In this document: one piece after another, positions 13,132 through 26,146 of the stretch
Position numbering within the stretch: the stretch's first letter is position 1
Layout of the letters: the number at the start of each line of letters is the position of its first letter
Origin: Gnetum montanum
Taxonomy: Eukaryota; Streptophyta; Gnetopsida; Gnetales; Gnetaceae
Direction: 5' to 3'
DNA length: 64,000 nt
Assembly: GCA_015680685.1 (NCBI GenBank)
Contig: MNCI01005895.1
Span: forward strand, 4,443 to 68,442
Translations under genes and position numbers: made by a program
Notes under the pieces: model-generated
Told to the model about the DNA's origin: nothing
The model's input: only the letters and a program-made list of their open reading frames with translations
Databases searched by the model: none

Positions 13132-13413
13132 AAAATGAAGAAAAATATTGAAAAGTTACAAAGTATTAGAAAACTAGAAAATTGAAATTTTTCTATGTAT
13201 GGAAAGCAAGGAAAATTAAAAATTAGTTAAGTATGGGAAGTAACAAGAATCCAAAAAATTGGTTAAGTATGAAAAGCAAGGGAAGCCCAAAAAATTATTT
13301 AAGCATGGAAGAGAAACCATGTAATAATGACTAAGTGTTGATTGAATGTTAGGAAGAGAGATAAAAATTATTAAGTATTAATATGAAGGTAAAAGAGCCT
13401 AAGCATTATGAAC

Positions 13414-13458
13414 ATGCAAGCACAAAAATGGTTAAGTATTAACTTATTGTGCTTGCAT
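13414..13458. repeat. Perfect 12-bp inverted repeat
   Basis: ATGCAAGCACAA at 13414-13425 is the exact reverse complement of TTGTGCTTGCAT at 13447-13458, with a 21-base loop. It lies at the right edge of the degenerate tandem array. A hairpin could form, but no function is evident. Confidence 0.6.
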
Positions 13459-15390
13459 TGGTCATTGAGACTTTCCCACTTTAGGATAAAACTAATTTTA
13501 CTTTAGTAAATATCTAGCTTGTTTCTCATGGCACATGGGATATTGGATTTGTGTATGTTGCTTTTTCTAAACTTCTTATCCTACAACTTATATTTTAATA
13601 TTTAATTATTATTTTCATGCTTGTGTATTCATAATTTTTTCTTGACTTGTAAATATCAATTCTTAGTTTGTTGTCTCATTATGTAGGAATGATGTAATTA
13701 TTAGTTTGTTGGTGAGCAATCCTATGCACTTATTGATTCGTGATGTGGGTTCTTCCATCATTCAGAAACCTATAAGGATAAGAGCTCTCTCTATAGTTGA
13801 TGATTGGTCACTATGCCTCACTCTAATATGAGAATGTCTTGGAGCTAGCTAATTTTTAAAGTTCTACATCAATAATTTCTACATGCTTATGTGGATAATG
13901 TTACCTTTATCTCCTATATCTTATAATGCATCTACCTATGTTCCTACAAGAGACGATTGGATTACATTCTAGGAGATCACATACATGGATGATATTATGA
14001 ATGGAAATTGTAGAACTAGGAAGATCCAAAGGAAGAAACTGAAGCACTTGTAGATAGATCATTCCTACAAATTTTTTAATGTAGATACTACATTATTTCT
14101 ATATCCTTTATGAGTTCAAAGCCTATACAGTTCCACAAGTACTCATGTTATAGTATCCAAGTACATTGATGTGATTTCTCACTTTAGGCCTTAATTTTAA
14201 TAAGTGTAGGATCCTATTTAGGATATTGCATTATTGTTGATGTGACTTGTTATTTCATGTGCTAGTAGGTTTGATAATCTAAATTATTATGACACATACA
14301 TAGAGATCCTAGAATAGGTGCTTTGTGACTTTCCTCTTGGGACTAACTAGTGCCTTGTAATTTTTGTACAAATTAGATTAGTAAGTACTAGTGATATCAT
14401 AATTTTCAACTAGCAAGCTTGTTGCATGTTCTCCATGAAAGGTTAGATCTAGGATTGAGGAAGGAGTGGCCCAAGACTTATTTTATTCAATTGATATCTA
14501 AAGATACCTTGAAAACTATGTCATTAATTTGCTAAGTTTGTGAGGTAAATGCCTAAGTTAATATTTAGCTTTAAGTTCTTATTTATATTTTATCTTCAAT
14601 TAAGCATATGTATGTCTTATGTTCTTAATTTACTTATATTTTATTTTTAAAAATAAAATAAAAACCTCAAAAGTGGTTTGCATCTATCTAGAAAATGCAA
14701 AAGAGAGGTATCTATAGGAAATATCCATAACACACCTAGTAGTCTTAAGTGGCTAGTGAGTGGGTAAGAAAGGAAATACCATCCTATCTTTGAGAGGACT
14801 AAGTTTCTATCTCCTTATATGTTGAGGTATCTTAACATTTCATCCATATATGTAATTAGCATGGTGAAATTTTATTTAAGCTAACAACAACTATTCATGT
14901 TTCGAGTTCTAGGGAAAGAGGTGATCTTACCTCAAAATTAAGACTCATTAAGGCATTAGTTTAATATTCAATACTATGATAAGGATTAGAATATTTCTAG
15001 GTATTACAACTATGATTTGGTGGAGGCATATCACCTATTCATAGAGAAAATATTCTATGGTAAGATTAGGTAAAAGAGTGTTTCCTCTTCTTTATAGCTC
15101 ATAGTCATTTATAATGCCATGGTATATGATAATCATTATGATTAGAAAAGCTAATTGAAGAAGAAGGTGTTTTGGTAAATGTGAACTTGACTAATAGTGA
15201 TAGTCCTAGTTACTTCATGAATTTTAGTTTCTACCATGAGATTCTTTAATGCTTTGCAAATTTTTTGGCTTGCAACAACTATTAGAAAGAAAAGGTTTTT
15301 AATGAAAAGTACTCTACCTAATATCCTAAATGGACTGTAAGAGGCAACATCTTTATAGCTAAAGGATGTGGCTCACTCTTCAATGCCGAN

Positions 15391-15654
15391 AAAGAAGCCT
15401 TAGCTAAGTAGAGGAGGAGAAGAAAAAGAAGGAAGAAGAAGAAAGAAGAAACTAGGAAGAAGTGGAGATGATAACAAAAAAATAAGTAGAGATAAATGAA
15501 AAGAAAAAGGAAGAACATGCCGAAGAGGAAGCTAAAGGAAGGAAGGAAGAAGCAATGGTGGAAGAAGTCTATAAAATAGAGAATGATGACTTGGCAAATG
15601 AACTCTTTAGGAAGGAGCTATATTTAAACTTGGATCATGAATGTACGATCTTAA
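15391..15654 (+). repeat. 264-bp duplicate block, first copy, N-bounded
   Basis: The block equals 15977-16240 in length and, by eye, in all but about one base (GAGATAAAT here, GAGAGAAAT there). A single N lies immediately before it (15390) and after it (15655). Such identity is out of keeping with the decayed surroundings, so an assembly or gap-filling artefact is likely. Confidence 0.85.
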
Positions 15655-15976
15655 NGCATTCTTCATGTGGCAATCATATACATGGATTGGAGGTGATTAG
15701 ATATTATGCCTTAGACACACAATAGGAGTCTAAGTCTTAAAGCGGATCAAAATAAATGCTTTAGAGCCTATCAATAACTATGAGTTAGAGGAGAAAAGAC
15801 TATAGGCCAAGGCTACTAAGGTGGTGGAGAGATTAGATAAGTTAGAAAATTTTGTATTTATTTTATATGTTAATATATTTATACTTTATATATAATTTTT
15901 AATATTTTTAACTTGTGGATTTTATCACTATATTTTACCATTAATAGCTATACTAAAGACTAATGAGAAGGCTAAG

Positions 15977-16240
15977 AAAGAAGCCTTAGCTAAGTAGAGG
16001 AGGAGAAGAAAAAGAAGGAAGAAGAAGAAAGAAGAAACTAGGAAGAAGTGGAGATGATAACAAAAAAATAAGTAGAGAGAAATGAAAAGAAAAAGGAAGA
16101 ACATGCCGAAGAGGAAGCTAAAGGAAGGAAGGAAGAAGCAATGGTGGAAGAAGTCTATAAAATAGAGAATGATGACTTGGCAAATGAACTCTTTAGGAAG
16201 GAGCTATATTTAAACTTGGATCATGAATGTACGATCTTAA
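15977..16240 (+). repeat. 264-bp duplicate block, second copy
   Basis: This is the copy in unbroken sequence context. It reads through a Lys/Glu-rich protein-like block and ends at the border of an AT-rich spacer. It is probably the genuine location of the sequence also seen at 15391-15654. Confidence 0.85.
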
Positions 16241-18249
16241 AACTTTTAGTATTTGTGAAATTATTATCTTATAGGACAAATATTTCAGATTTTATGGTTT
16301 ATTAGTAGTTAACATATTTTCATTAAAGTATGGGCTAGATAACATAGCCATGGATAGAATGGAATCTCCTTCTAGGATTACTAAGTCTCCACTCCAAGGA
16401 GGGAAGCCAAAGTCAGATGAGGATGGGAAGAAATGACCTAAAGAGAAGTTAAAGGATAAAGCATTGTTATCACTTGGTAATTTAATAGTATTATTTTAAT
16501 TATTTTTTTCATGATTAATTTATTTATGATTATCTTAATTTTCATTATGAGAATAGATCTCATGTGAATATTTTGGAAGCCTAATGACAAGGATTAGTTA
16601 ATCAAATAGATGATGGATAGCTATATAAAGAAGCTAAGATTTATAGCTATTCATCATAAGTGGATTTATCATGTTTTCTTATGAGTTAGGATTACTTTTT
16701 ACTGGTTGTTAGATAGAGAAATTATTGATAGATATCTTATCAAATGCTCACATCTTGATCAATTGAGGAAAGATATCCATTATAGATCATGCTCTATAGT
16801 CTCATGCATGTGATCAACCCAAAATCCAAGATATGATGAATTCTTTGATTCAATATGAAAATGATATGAATTCCCTATCAATGAAGCAATCTAACATCAT
16901 TATGGATTTAACAATAGAGCTAATAATGGCTAGGAGAGAGAAAGAAAATATGGATTCTAAAATTGTGAGGTTGGAAAAGAAAGTAAAAAACTTAGAGGAT
17001 GATTTAAATGAAAGCAAGGTTATCCATCATAATCCTATGACCTCCTCCTATTCACACATTTAATATTTCCTAGATTCCATGTTATTTATCCACACCATTC
17101 AATAATGAAAGCTATTAATGATAGAGACCATAAAAAATAGGTTGAGGGATAGTTGTTCAACATGGAAGCATTGGGCATGAAAACATATACAAAATAAGTT
17201 ATTTAATAAGAATCAAAACATTCTTCTAAAAAATTAACTTAAAGAGAAAAGAGTACCTATGATAGTGAGAGACTTGTTAATTATGGAAGTGAGTTACATT
17301 TTAGAGGCTTTTAAGGGATGTGTAACAGTCTAGGAGAAGTAAAAGAAAATCCAAGTTTCAAGTTTTATAATGAAAGAAGATAGCAACAAGATAAAGAGAC
17401 AACTAAGTGTAGAGGATTTTATCCTATTAGGAACACTAGATGTGAATCTATTGGATTTTTAATTTACCTTTCTTTCATTAGAGAAGATCATTCAAAATTT
17501 TATTAACATGTATTAGTATAGTATATCAAGAGTGGAAGTAACTATATGATATGATGGATGTGAAGAAATTCCTAGTGGCATAGCTATAGGTAAGGGAAAA
17601 GTTTTAGTTAATTTTTTATTTACTTTATTTAACTTAAATGTTTTTGAATATTTTTATTTAAATTTTCATGATTATGATTTTTATAAGCATAGATGTACCT
17701 AGAGGTTGCAACAAATGAAGGAGATGCAAAAGTGGTGAAAAAGGTTCTTTCCATCAATGATTAGGATGTAGATGGTTAGTGTTGATAAAAATATGAGATT
17801 TTGTTTATAGAATATGTTTTTAATTTTTTCAATCTTAGATGGATATTATGAATTTTATTAATGGCATGTACTCATGATGGACATTCTATAGAAATTCTTT
17901 ATGTTATAAAAACTATTATTTTTATGAATTTTATGTTTTATGTATTTATGGCTTCATAGTTTTCCATTTTTATGTTTTTTTTTAAAAATTTATGCAAATG
18001 AAATTTTATAAGTTTTTAAGTATTTATATTTTTTTATTTCTGCATTGTGAAAGAAAAACAAATGCTAAATGGTCAAAATAACTTAATGCAGTGCAAATAA
18101 AAGTTCACATAGTAAAAGTAAGACACGAAAAAAAACTAAGCTATGAAAATAGTAAACATGATCAGGTAGTATAGCAAAATAATAAAATAAAAGCTAATAG
18201 AATTAGAACTAGAAAATGCATATAAATATTTAAAAATAAATAATAAAAA

Positions 18250-21200
18250 TAATAAAATTCAAACTAGTAGCATTCTAATGCAACAATGCTTTAGTAATGG
18301 CCTTCCTACCCTCTGACATAGTAGGATCTTTCATAGTTTTAACTAAATCTATTATGCCTAGTTCACCAAATTTGAGATCCATGAACTCATAGGTGTTAGA
18401 TGACTATGGAATTGTAGTCTCAAATTTGTTAACTTATTTAATGAATGTTTGTCCTGCAATAATAGGCTAGAATCTTATGTTAGCTTCTTCTATGACATCT
18501 AGATGGAAAATAGCAAGTACTTCAAGATCCACAAGAATAACCACCTTTCTATCTTGCATGAAAAATGTATCTCTTGATACACAAGTGAAAAAACAACATG
18601 ATGATATGCTACTTAAGGCTTATCTAGAATAGCATTTATGCCTAACAAGTCCCTAATAATTACAAATATCATATCAAATGCAATGGAACTACCTACTTAG
18701 AAAGGTAACTTAATGAATTTTAGTATTTCTATTCTAGCACCATGGAACAAAATAAAAGATGAGTTATATTTGAATTACATCATCTACTTTTCAAGGCTAA
18801 GACACACGATAAAAATTCATGATATAACATTGATCTTGTCTCCATCATCGAGATGCATCAAGAATAGGATCACATTATCCTTGATTCATATCATGATATA
18901 GATAGGAAGTAGGATTATGGTACCTATTCTAGGATAAATCTTAATGTTCTTCTATTTGAGAACCAAGTAATCAACTCTCTACTTTGAAGTATTAAGCATG
19001 GATGGGAAAGCTTAAGCATGAGTTTGAATTTCTATAAGTAGTGTGATTGATTTGAGAAGCCTTTGAAATACTAAGTGGTTCTCCTTTGAATTTGAAATTA
19101 AATCAAAGAGAGAAAGGTATGTTCATTTTGAATTTAATTTTTTTCATGATTTGAGACAAGGCTTTACCCATAGGCATTTCCTCCTTAGTCATTGGTTCAA
19201 AAAGAATAGAGTTTGAGGTTCTATAAGATAGTATGATGAGGGAATAAGAAGAGGTGACATTGAGTTTAGTCTAAAAAGATACTTTTTTTCTTTTGTACAA
19301 TCTTCTTATTGGCATGTACCTCTTCTTTACCTTTATCATGCTTTTCTTCCCTTTGGGTTCAAGTTAGAATCATGATTAGTGATTATGGGATAGAAAGAAA
19401 TGGAGGCCCTAATTACATAGGTAGAAAGAATGAGTGAGATAATGAGGTATCACATAGGATAGGATAGGAGGTTAATTAATAGCTCTAGAAAGTATTAGCA
19501 AGGGTAAATTATTTTTTAGAGGAAATGTAAATGATTAAAAATGGGATTTAACTAAGTATAAACTTCATCATAGTAAGGTACCATGTTAATAATTAATAAA
19601 TCGCTACATACATTTGGCACTATAAAGGAGTTAGCCTCATTCAAGAAAATACTGATAACAATAGAAGTTTTTAGTTTTACTGAATTTGACTAAGGAAACA
19701 AATAGGGTAATTTTTGGGAAGGGCCTATTTGGATTACAAAAGATTCCTTAGAATGGTTAGTTTTATTATTCAAGTGTAAGGTAGAAATCCTCCTCTAGTG
19801 AGTGTCCAATGGATCCTAGAGAATCTACATGTTTTGATTACATGGCTATATCAACATGTTGCAAACAATTTTTTACTTCTCTAGAAACATTTGAAAATCA
19901 TCTTTAAGCATCATTTAATCATTAATGTCATGTTCTACTACCTCAAGATAATAAAATAATTTATTAATGTTGTACCACTTTGGAATAATTGGGTCTCATT
20001 CCACCTTTTGGAAAGGATTGATGGCCAAAGTTTGGATTCTTTTACATCTTATCCTTGTTTTTTAGAAGACCTTTCCTTCAGTAATATGCCTCTCTTTTAA
20101 TAACCTGTTGTACAATTGCATGTATGTCATTGGAACCTTTTGATATTTTAAATTTTTCTTGGGTGGTCTCCTTTATTAGCCTTCATTAAATATGTTTTAT
20201 TCAATACTATTAGGATTAGGGTTCATGTTTCCATTCTTCCCACTAGTCAACAATCAACCACTTATAGTTTGATTGACTATAGTGACTATTTTTCTTCTGT
20301 TATGGGATGCTTTCTTCTTGTTATCTACTTTGTTTACCTTGTTATGAAATTTAATTCATTATGGGTTGTTTCACTAGATGCCCATCTCTTCAAAGTGTCT
20401 TTTTGAACTAATGGCATCATGAAGGCTAGGTGGTCTAGGATAGATCAACTTTTCCATAATGTAGAAATTCATGATATATTCAAAAATGTTCAAAATTTAT
20501 TCATTAGGAAGTGGATGAGTAAGTTTTATTATGATCAATGTTCATCTATAAATAAACTTAAAGATGGATTCATTATCAATTTTTTTGATTATCATGAGTT
20601 TTTATAAAATACCATCCTTAGTGATATTGCATTTAAATGTTTCAATGAAGGTGATGAAGAGTTTTTCTAAGGGGATGATAGACCCAGGAGAAAGGAACCT
20701 CTATCATGCAAGTGCTATTTTAGTTAACGAGTTCAAAAAAATTCTAAGGATGGTATGAGGATAGGTGTTCAACAACATGCATTCATTGTAAAAGATGATG
20801 ACATGATTTATGGGATTAAACTCTTCATATTCTTAGTAAAATTTGGAAGAAAATTGCCCTTAGAAACTTGGGTAGGTTGAATCAATGGATTAACAAGATC
20901 CATAAGGACATTAAAAACAGAAATAGTATGAATGCCACCATGTAATGTAGTGGCCTTTCACGTTCGATCCTCATTACTCTACAACCTAGAATAGAGATCT
21001 TGAAGAAATAACATTAACTCAAGAGGGAAACCAAGAATAGGTGGCATAACAAGATTACCCAAATTGGGATTATGAATAAGCAAAGTTAGCTAGAAAGGTG
21101 TAGTTGAACATAGGAAAAAACTATCAAATAATTTACAAAGGAATAGGTTGGGAGGATGAAGAAATGATAGAGAAATTTATTGCTATTAAACTTGTTGTGC

Positions 21201-21480
21201 TAAGAATAATTCTTAGAAGATTCTCAATAAAAAAATTAGGATTTAAGCTTGTACAAGAAGTTCTGGGTTCCCAATAGATATGTTGAAAAATAGGTTATAT
21301 TTAGGTGGAAAACTAATTGATGGTGGGATAATAATAGTTGGGATAGTAAAAAAGAGTATGACAAGGCCAATAGTCTATGGATATGCATAAAATGAATTAA
21401 TGGATTTGATAATATTGACATGTTGTAGAATTTGGCTTTATGGTCCCATGATGTATAGAGGGAATATTTTTGTACACAAT
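18250..21480 (-). pseudogene. Element H: gag-protease pseudogene
   Basis: Read on the minus strand this aligns with the Gag-protease of D. Gag core, 20960-20420: HTILRIFLNSLTKIALA followed by PLEKLFITFIETFKCNI, against D's HAILRVFAMSLMGVALDW and LEDLLHQFVTRFKYNL. C-terminal Gag, 20160-19880: WYNINKLFYYLEVVEHDIND then LKDDFQM, against D's HFKLDQFCHYH and LKDDLQAM. Protease: LDDG near 18841-18855 and VAYHHVVFSLVYQEIHF near 18560-18610, against D's WLAQQRVVSSPIHQEIRL. Stops and frame changes are frequent. No pol motifs follow towards 18250. Plus-strand frames here, such as 20419-20607, are shadows. Confidence 0.6.
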
Positions 21481-24400
21481 GAAGTATAATTTTAATGTCA
21501 CTACCCTCACTATGTTGGCCTTTGAATTAATAATTCCTACTATTGAAGTTTATATTATGATTTTCCATGAGATAATGTATCATAACCTATCCTTTTTTAT
21601 ACATCTATGCTAGTTAATACCTAAATCTCATCCCTAATATCTAGGTACTCCACTAACTTGGCCTACTAAAACTCATCCAACTTAATCAAATGGTTTAACT
21701 TAGGCAAAGAATAATTCTACATTCTTAAATATTTTAATGGTTTTCATCCTTCTTAGCTCATCTTCAAAAATAGATAGGCTCAATTCTCTCTTCACAAATG
21801 CAAGCTTGTAGTCATGTTGATTCATGGATGCCATGAGGACCTGTGTCTTTTATAGTTCCATCATTTTATGAATTTGAAGTTATGAGATGATTCAACATCT
21901 TCGCTAGACACGGTATGAATTAGTGTATTCTACACATACTTAGAAACAAATATCAAACATAATAGAAAATTAAAATTTAAGTAGAGTAATAAAAATGTGA
22001 AAATTTCTAATGTATTGAAAAGGACATATAGGCTATTAAGCAAAATCTTGAAAATACTAAAGAACCTATTAATCCTTCATTTACTACCAAAAATGTTTCT
22101 AAAAATTATTCTTTTCTTTAACTTGCAAGAACACCTCCAGAAATTAACTGTAAAATACCTAACTCATATCCACAAATAATCTCTAGTTTGATATAATCTT
22201 CAAAAGGTCAATAATTATGACATGATATCATAAATCTTTAATCAAATACAAAATTATCCTATTATCTACAAACTAGGGCTAGTAGGAAAATGATGAAAAA
22301 CAATGAAACTAAGAAATGAAATTGATAAAATGAAGGTTATTTAAATAAAATTTTATTATGAAATTAAACTACAAGTAGTATGAAATAAAAACTAAGTATG
22401 ATAATACAAATAAAGGCATGAAAGTAATAAGAAATAAGAGACTTGATATGTGGAAAATGGTTTAGAACTCCCATTCTAATAGTTAAAAGTTCTTTATTAA
22501 TGATATTTGAAGTTTGCCTACTATAAAGGATCAAACCTATAAGGGAATGTCCAAAAAAAGTAAAAGAGATAAAACTAATAATAGAAATTTAGTTTTCAAA
22601 TAAAATAAAGGCTTTGCCAATGAAATTGAATCTTTTATATGTGAAGATATAAGTAGGAAATTGTTAGGCATAGTTTAAAATCAATTCGAGTCAAAACAAG
22701 GTTGTTTCAAATAACTACCCAACAAGTGACACTACAATTGAAAAAATTTCAACTCTATAATTAGTGATGTTTATGCTAGCATCAAAGTAAATTCTTTGGC
22801 TATTGGAAACTTAGACATCAAATTGAACACATAAACTATTAGGAAGAGTCATGATGGCCATAGTGCATGTGGAAGAAAGGCAAATGTTCATACTCTTGAT
22901 CTCTAAAAATCTAAAAAGTACTTTAGATCTCAAAAATAAACTTAAAATCTAAGTTTTAATATCATATTTATAGGCTTATGTTTTTCAAATTTGACCTCAG
23001 AGTCAAGTGAAGTTAACTCAAAGTTTGTTTGTAGAAATTGATGTCGGATTATATCAAGATGATGCTTATAGGACACTAAGGATCTCATGGACTTAGAGAA
23101 TGTTGTTGAATGCTAGAATTGATGAATTTAATTGATGTCAACATAGACAAGATGATAGTGATGCTAACATCACTTAGTAATACGTAGTAAAAATTGAATC
23201 TTAAGCTACCAAAATACCTTCAAACCTATCAAATGTACCTTTTGCTACCTTAGAAATGATGTTGATAGTTGCTAGAGAGCCAAAGAGGCCAAAACTAAAC
23301 TTGAGATGTTTTCTTTTGCAAGTAAGTGGTGTTATGCTAGAAGGGTGATTAATTAGAAAGCTTTTGCTTCTTAAGGTCCTAGAAAAAAATTTTCAAAATG
23401 TTATAATTTGATGTCTACCATGTTGAGACCACTATAGATGAGATATTTGGATCCTTGCAAAGTTAAAATTTTGGTTGGAAAGTAGTTTTAATGTAGTTCA
23501 CATAGGAGTGATGATCCAAGAATGATGCTAACACTATGTCAGCATCACCTAGGATAGTTAGAAAACTTTTTGTTTCTGAATTTTTTAGGATCATCAAAAC
23601 TAATGTCCATATACTAGGTTGTGGGCTGAAATGATTCCTAGAGGCCTTTAGAAGATGAAAATATACCATGTAACACTATTTTTGGCCCTCTTTTATTATC
23701 AAACATTAATAAGATGATGTTGAAAACATACATAGTTTCAATCACTAGTGAATCAAAAAATTGCATACCATAGAAGGATCATTTCATAAATTGAAAATTC
23801 AAGAAAGATTTGTATCAATCTAATAAGAAACTAAATCATTCAAAAGATATTGACCATTATGAAGAATCATAATCTTATCTTGACAAGGCATATGATATCT
23901 CTAACAAAGGATGAAGTAGTTGAGTAAGAATCCAAAAATACTTACGAAGATCACAACATACAATGTTCTTACAACAACCATAGCTAATGAAAGACATTAT
24001 CCTACCTATTCATCTCAAGCCTTGAATTAGTTTGAATATTAATTCCATATAGGTTTAAGTCAATACAAAGTTTCATTAGAAGACATGATTTCTAAAATGA
24101 TAAGCTCCAAAAGAAATAAAGAACTATCCATGTTTTAGATAATTCATACGTTCTAGTATTAGTACTAAAACTACAATCATAAATTCATTATATCATTTCA
24201 TTTTCCAATGCATACTCTATTCAAATCAAATCATCTATAGACAAGTTGAAATCCAAAATTCATAAGTATATTCCATTTGGTATGATATTTAATTCTCCAA
24301 AGTTACCAAGCCCACAAAGTCATGAAGTAAGATCAAGCCTTACCATCTTGAAGATGACCATCCAATCATACTTTCCTTATGGATGAACTCCAATTGCATC

Positions 24401-24495
24401 ATTTATCTTAAGAAATAAATAAAATTAGGAATTTTCGTAACTTTCCTTCTATTTATTTTTTTTAATTTTTTATTTATTTAATTTTTATTTCTAAA
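21481..24495. repeat. Unresolved, possibly LTR of element H
   Basis: No coding match. It lies upstream of H's gag in the sense direction, where a 5' LTR would be. Short near-palindromic words recur: GATGCTAACATCA near 23160, and ATGATGCTAACAC with GTCAGCATCACCTA near 23520-23560. This resembles the repeated palindromic motifs in other LTRs of the window. No LTR ends or downstream partner were found, so the assignment is inference. Confidence 0.25.
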
Positions 24496-24650
24496 TTAGA
24501 GTAATGGTGACATTTTTATCTCTCAAGTCAAAGACTTGGATTCAACCTTGGGTGTAGCCATTGAACGGGATAGGCTTTCACTCATCTACCAATCCTCTTG
24601 AAATCTCATCTAGTGGGATAAGAATTTCTTCTTGAGGTGATGATTCTTTA
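24496..24650 (+). mobile_element. tRNA-derived SINE-like unit
   Basis: TTAGAGTAATGGTGACA resembles an RNA polymerase III A-box, and GGATTCAACC at 24538-24547 resembles a B-box about 40 bases on. The sequence through TCTTGAGGTGATGATTC matches, by eye, a minus-strand copy at 25907-26055. An AT-rich tract precedes it. The two copies share about 140 bases in the same order, so this is a dispersed family. Confidence 0.5.
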
Positions 24651-24999
24651 TAATTCTAAATTGGATAAGTAAAATATCCCTAGGTAATACAAGTGGGAAT
24701 AAGAATATACCATACCTTCACTTGAACAACTAGATTTATGAGTTACATTTAGTAATCCTAGTTGGGCAATTAGTGCTTCGTATATATTTAATTCACTTCT
24801 TACCATTGCTTAGAGATTAAGGTAATTTATCAATAATGGTGGATTTATCCCTTAAATATTTTTCTTGCTTATATTTTATATGCAAAATAACAAGGAGAAC
24901 TCTAATATTCAACCTCATTCAAAAGGAGAAATCAAAATATTGAAGCATGATAATAGACTTTGAATGTGGACTCATTTGAGAATGAACAAAAGATAAGGT
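24651..24999. other. Spacer, nothing recognised
   Basis: No frame, repeat or RNA signal is seen here. Confidence 0.4.
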
Positions 25000-25560
25000 A
25001 TTTTTTCATTTCCCTATTCCCAAATAATGTCATTTCATAATTAGGATTGTGTTGTTCTATAACCAAGTGATGTAATTATTGTAATAGATCATTAGTAAAA
25101 GGGCATATTATAATTACAAGTATATAACTTGAGGCAATCTTTGGGGATTTAACTTAAGAAATTTATATTGAATAATTAGAGTTCATGATAACATAGAGTT
25201 CTGGAGCTAGTAAAGGCGAGTAACAATGGTTGAGTAAAGTAGTACAAGAAGATCATTATCTATGACTTCTAGCCAAGTATAGGCCCAATTATGGTGGAAA
25301 TGTTATATTGCTTCTAAGAGATACAAGAAAGAGGAAAATAACCCAAAGGAATCCTCAACATGACCTACATACATTTATTCATACCCTAATTTTCTTATTA
25401 ATACAATTCCTTTTCATTTCCTTTTGCAAATTCCTTATTATATTCAATATATATATGTTAAATGTAACATATATTTGACATTTACCATGGCATCCAAGAA
25501 TAGGATGTTATAATTTTTCTACCTAACATAATGGCTATATTCAAAGCCTCTATTAAATAA
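25000..25560 (+). mobile_element. Fragment G, matches the 3' end of element F
   Basis: This block aligns in the same order with 10200-10790. Shared items include CCAAATRATGT at the left, TTTGGGGATTTRAC, GTGGCAATGTTRGATTGC-like text, the pyrimidine-rich run ending TTTTCTTAT, and ATATTTGACATTT followed by GAATAGAATGT-like text. It is the part of F downstream of its protease, so G is a 3' fragment of a related element. No gag or protease precedes it. Decay is heavy. Confidence 0.5.
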
Positions 25561-25746
25561 ATATAGTCTATAAATACTACTTGAAATTTTAAAATTGAAA
25601 CTAAAATTTTCGTTAAATTTTACATACATATAGTTTCATTAAGTTTTGAAAATACACTAGTACGACTATTCTGGAACTATCAAAGAGAACCATTTTAAAA
25701 ATTCTTTTACAAATTATTTTATAATATTTAACATATTATTACATAT

Positions 25747-25818
25747 TAGAATTGAATATGTGACCTCATACCACTAAGGTTTCTATGTCAAGACTTATAC
25801 CACTAAGCTAATATCTCA
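25747..25818 (-). repeat. tRNA-like SINE head
   Basis: On the minus strand TTAGCTTAGTGGTATAAG is a good A-box match, followed about 40 bases later by CACATATTCAATTCTA, a decayed B-box. The sequence differs from the other SINE-like pair. It is not a functional tRNA: no cloverleaf is formed. Confidence 0.4.
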
Positions 25819-25906
25819 TTACATATGTGATTCCATTAATATTCCTACCTTTCAATATTTGACTTAAAGTGGTTTCAACTATAAATTTTTGATACATAAC
25901 CATAAT

Positions 25907-26055
25907 CAATCATCACCTAGAGGATTAATACCCATCCTCCTAAGGCAAGGTATTAGAAGAAATAGTAGATGAGGAAATTTCTAACCTCTTTTAAGTGGTT
26001 GTGTGTAGGTTCAAACCTATGTCTTATGACTTGAGAAACAAACATATGATCATAA
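25907..26055 (-). mobile_element. SINE-like unit, second copy
   Basis: Reverse-complement relative of 24496-24650. The B-box GGTTTGAACC lies at 26008-26017 and the unit ends, in sense, with CTCTAGGTGATGATTG. Together with the first copy it shows a small dispersed family. It lies 90 bases left of the LTR of element B. Confidence 0.5.
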
Positions 26056-26146
26056 TCAATAATTAATAAAAAATGCTAACTCAAAAACATATGTTTAGTT
26101 AATAGTATTTTTCTTTAAAATATAGTAGTTACTCTTAGTTTCTAAG

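Larger units (their letters stand above)
12150..13470 (+). repeat. Degenerate short tandem repeat
   Basis: Text like ATTGGTTAAGTATGAAAAGC, spaced by roughly 30-50 bases, recurs from about 12170 to 12228 and again from 13140 to 13440, perhaps eight diverged units in all. The array is split by the solo LTR at 12229-13131. The unit has no coding potential. It may belong to the LTR of an old element. Confidence 0.4.
13480..18080 (+). pseudogene. Decayed exon/intron-like region, unassigned
   Basis: Protein-like blocks alternate with very AT-rich spacers (about 13560-13690, 14540-14660, 15850-15960, 16240-16330, 16480-16560, 17590-17700, 17810-18060). Several spacers start near GT and end in AG on the plus strand, for example 16480-16552 and 17589-17690, which suggests former introns. 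One block (15530-15650) reads as a Lys/Glu-rich segment ending IENDDLANELF. Another (16833-17063, 76 codons) is a likely coiled coil with LEKKVKNLEDDL. All blocks contain stops. I recognise no family. It could be a decayed host gene or a transposon carrying introns. Confidence 0.3.

Noticed and set aside
20419-20758. Two plus-strand frames of 62 and 64 codons
   Set aside because: The minus strand here aligns with the Gag core of D, so these are antisense shadows.
25747-25818. Functional tRNA gene
   Set aside because: Box A is good but box B is decayed and no cloverleaf can be drawn.
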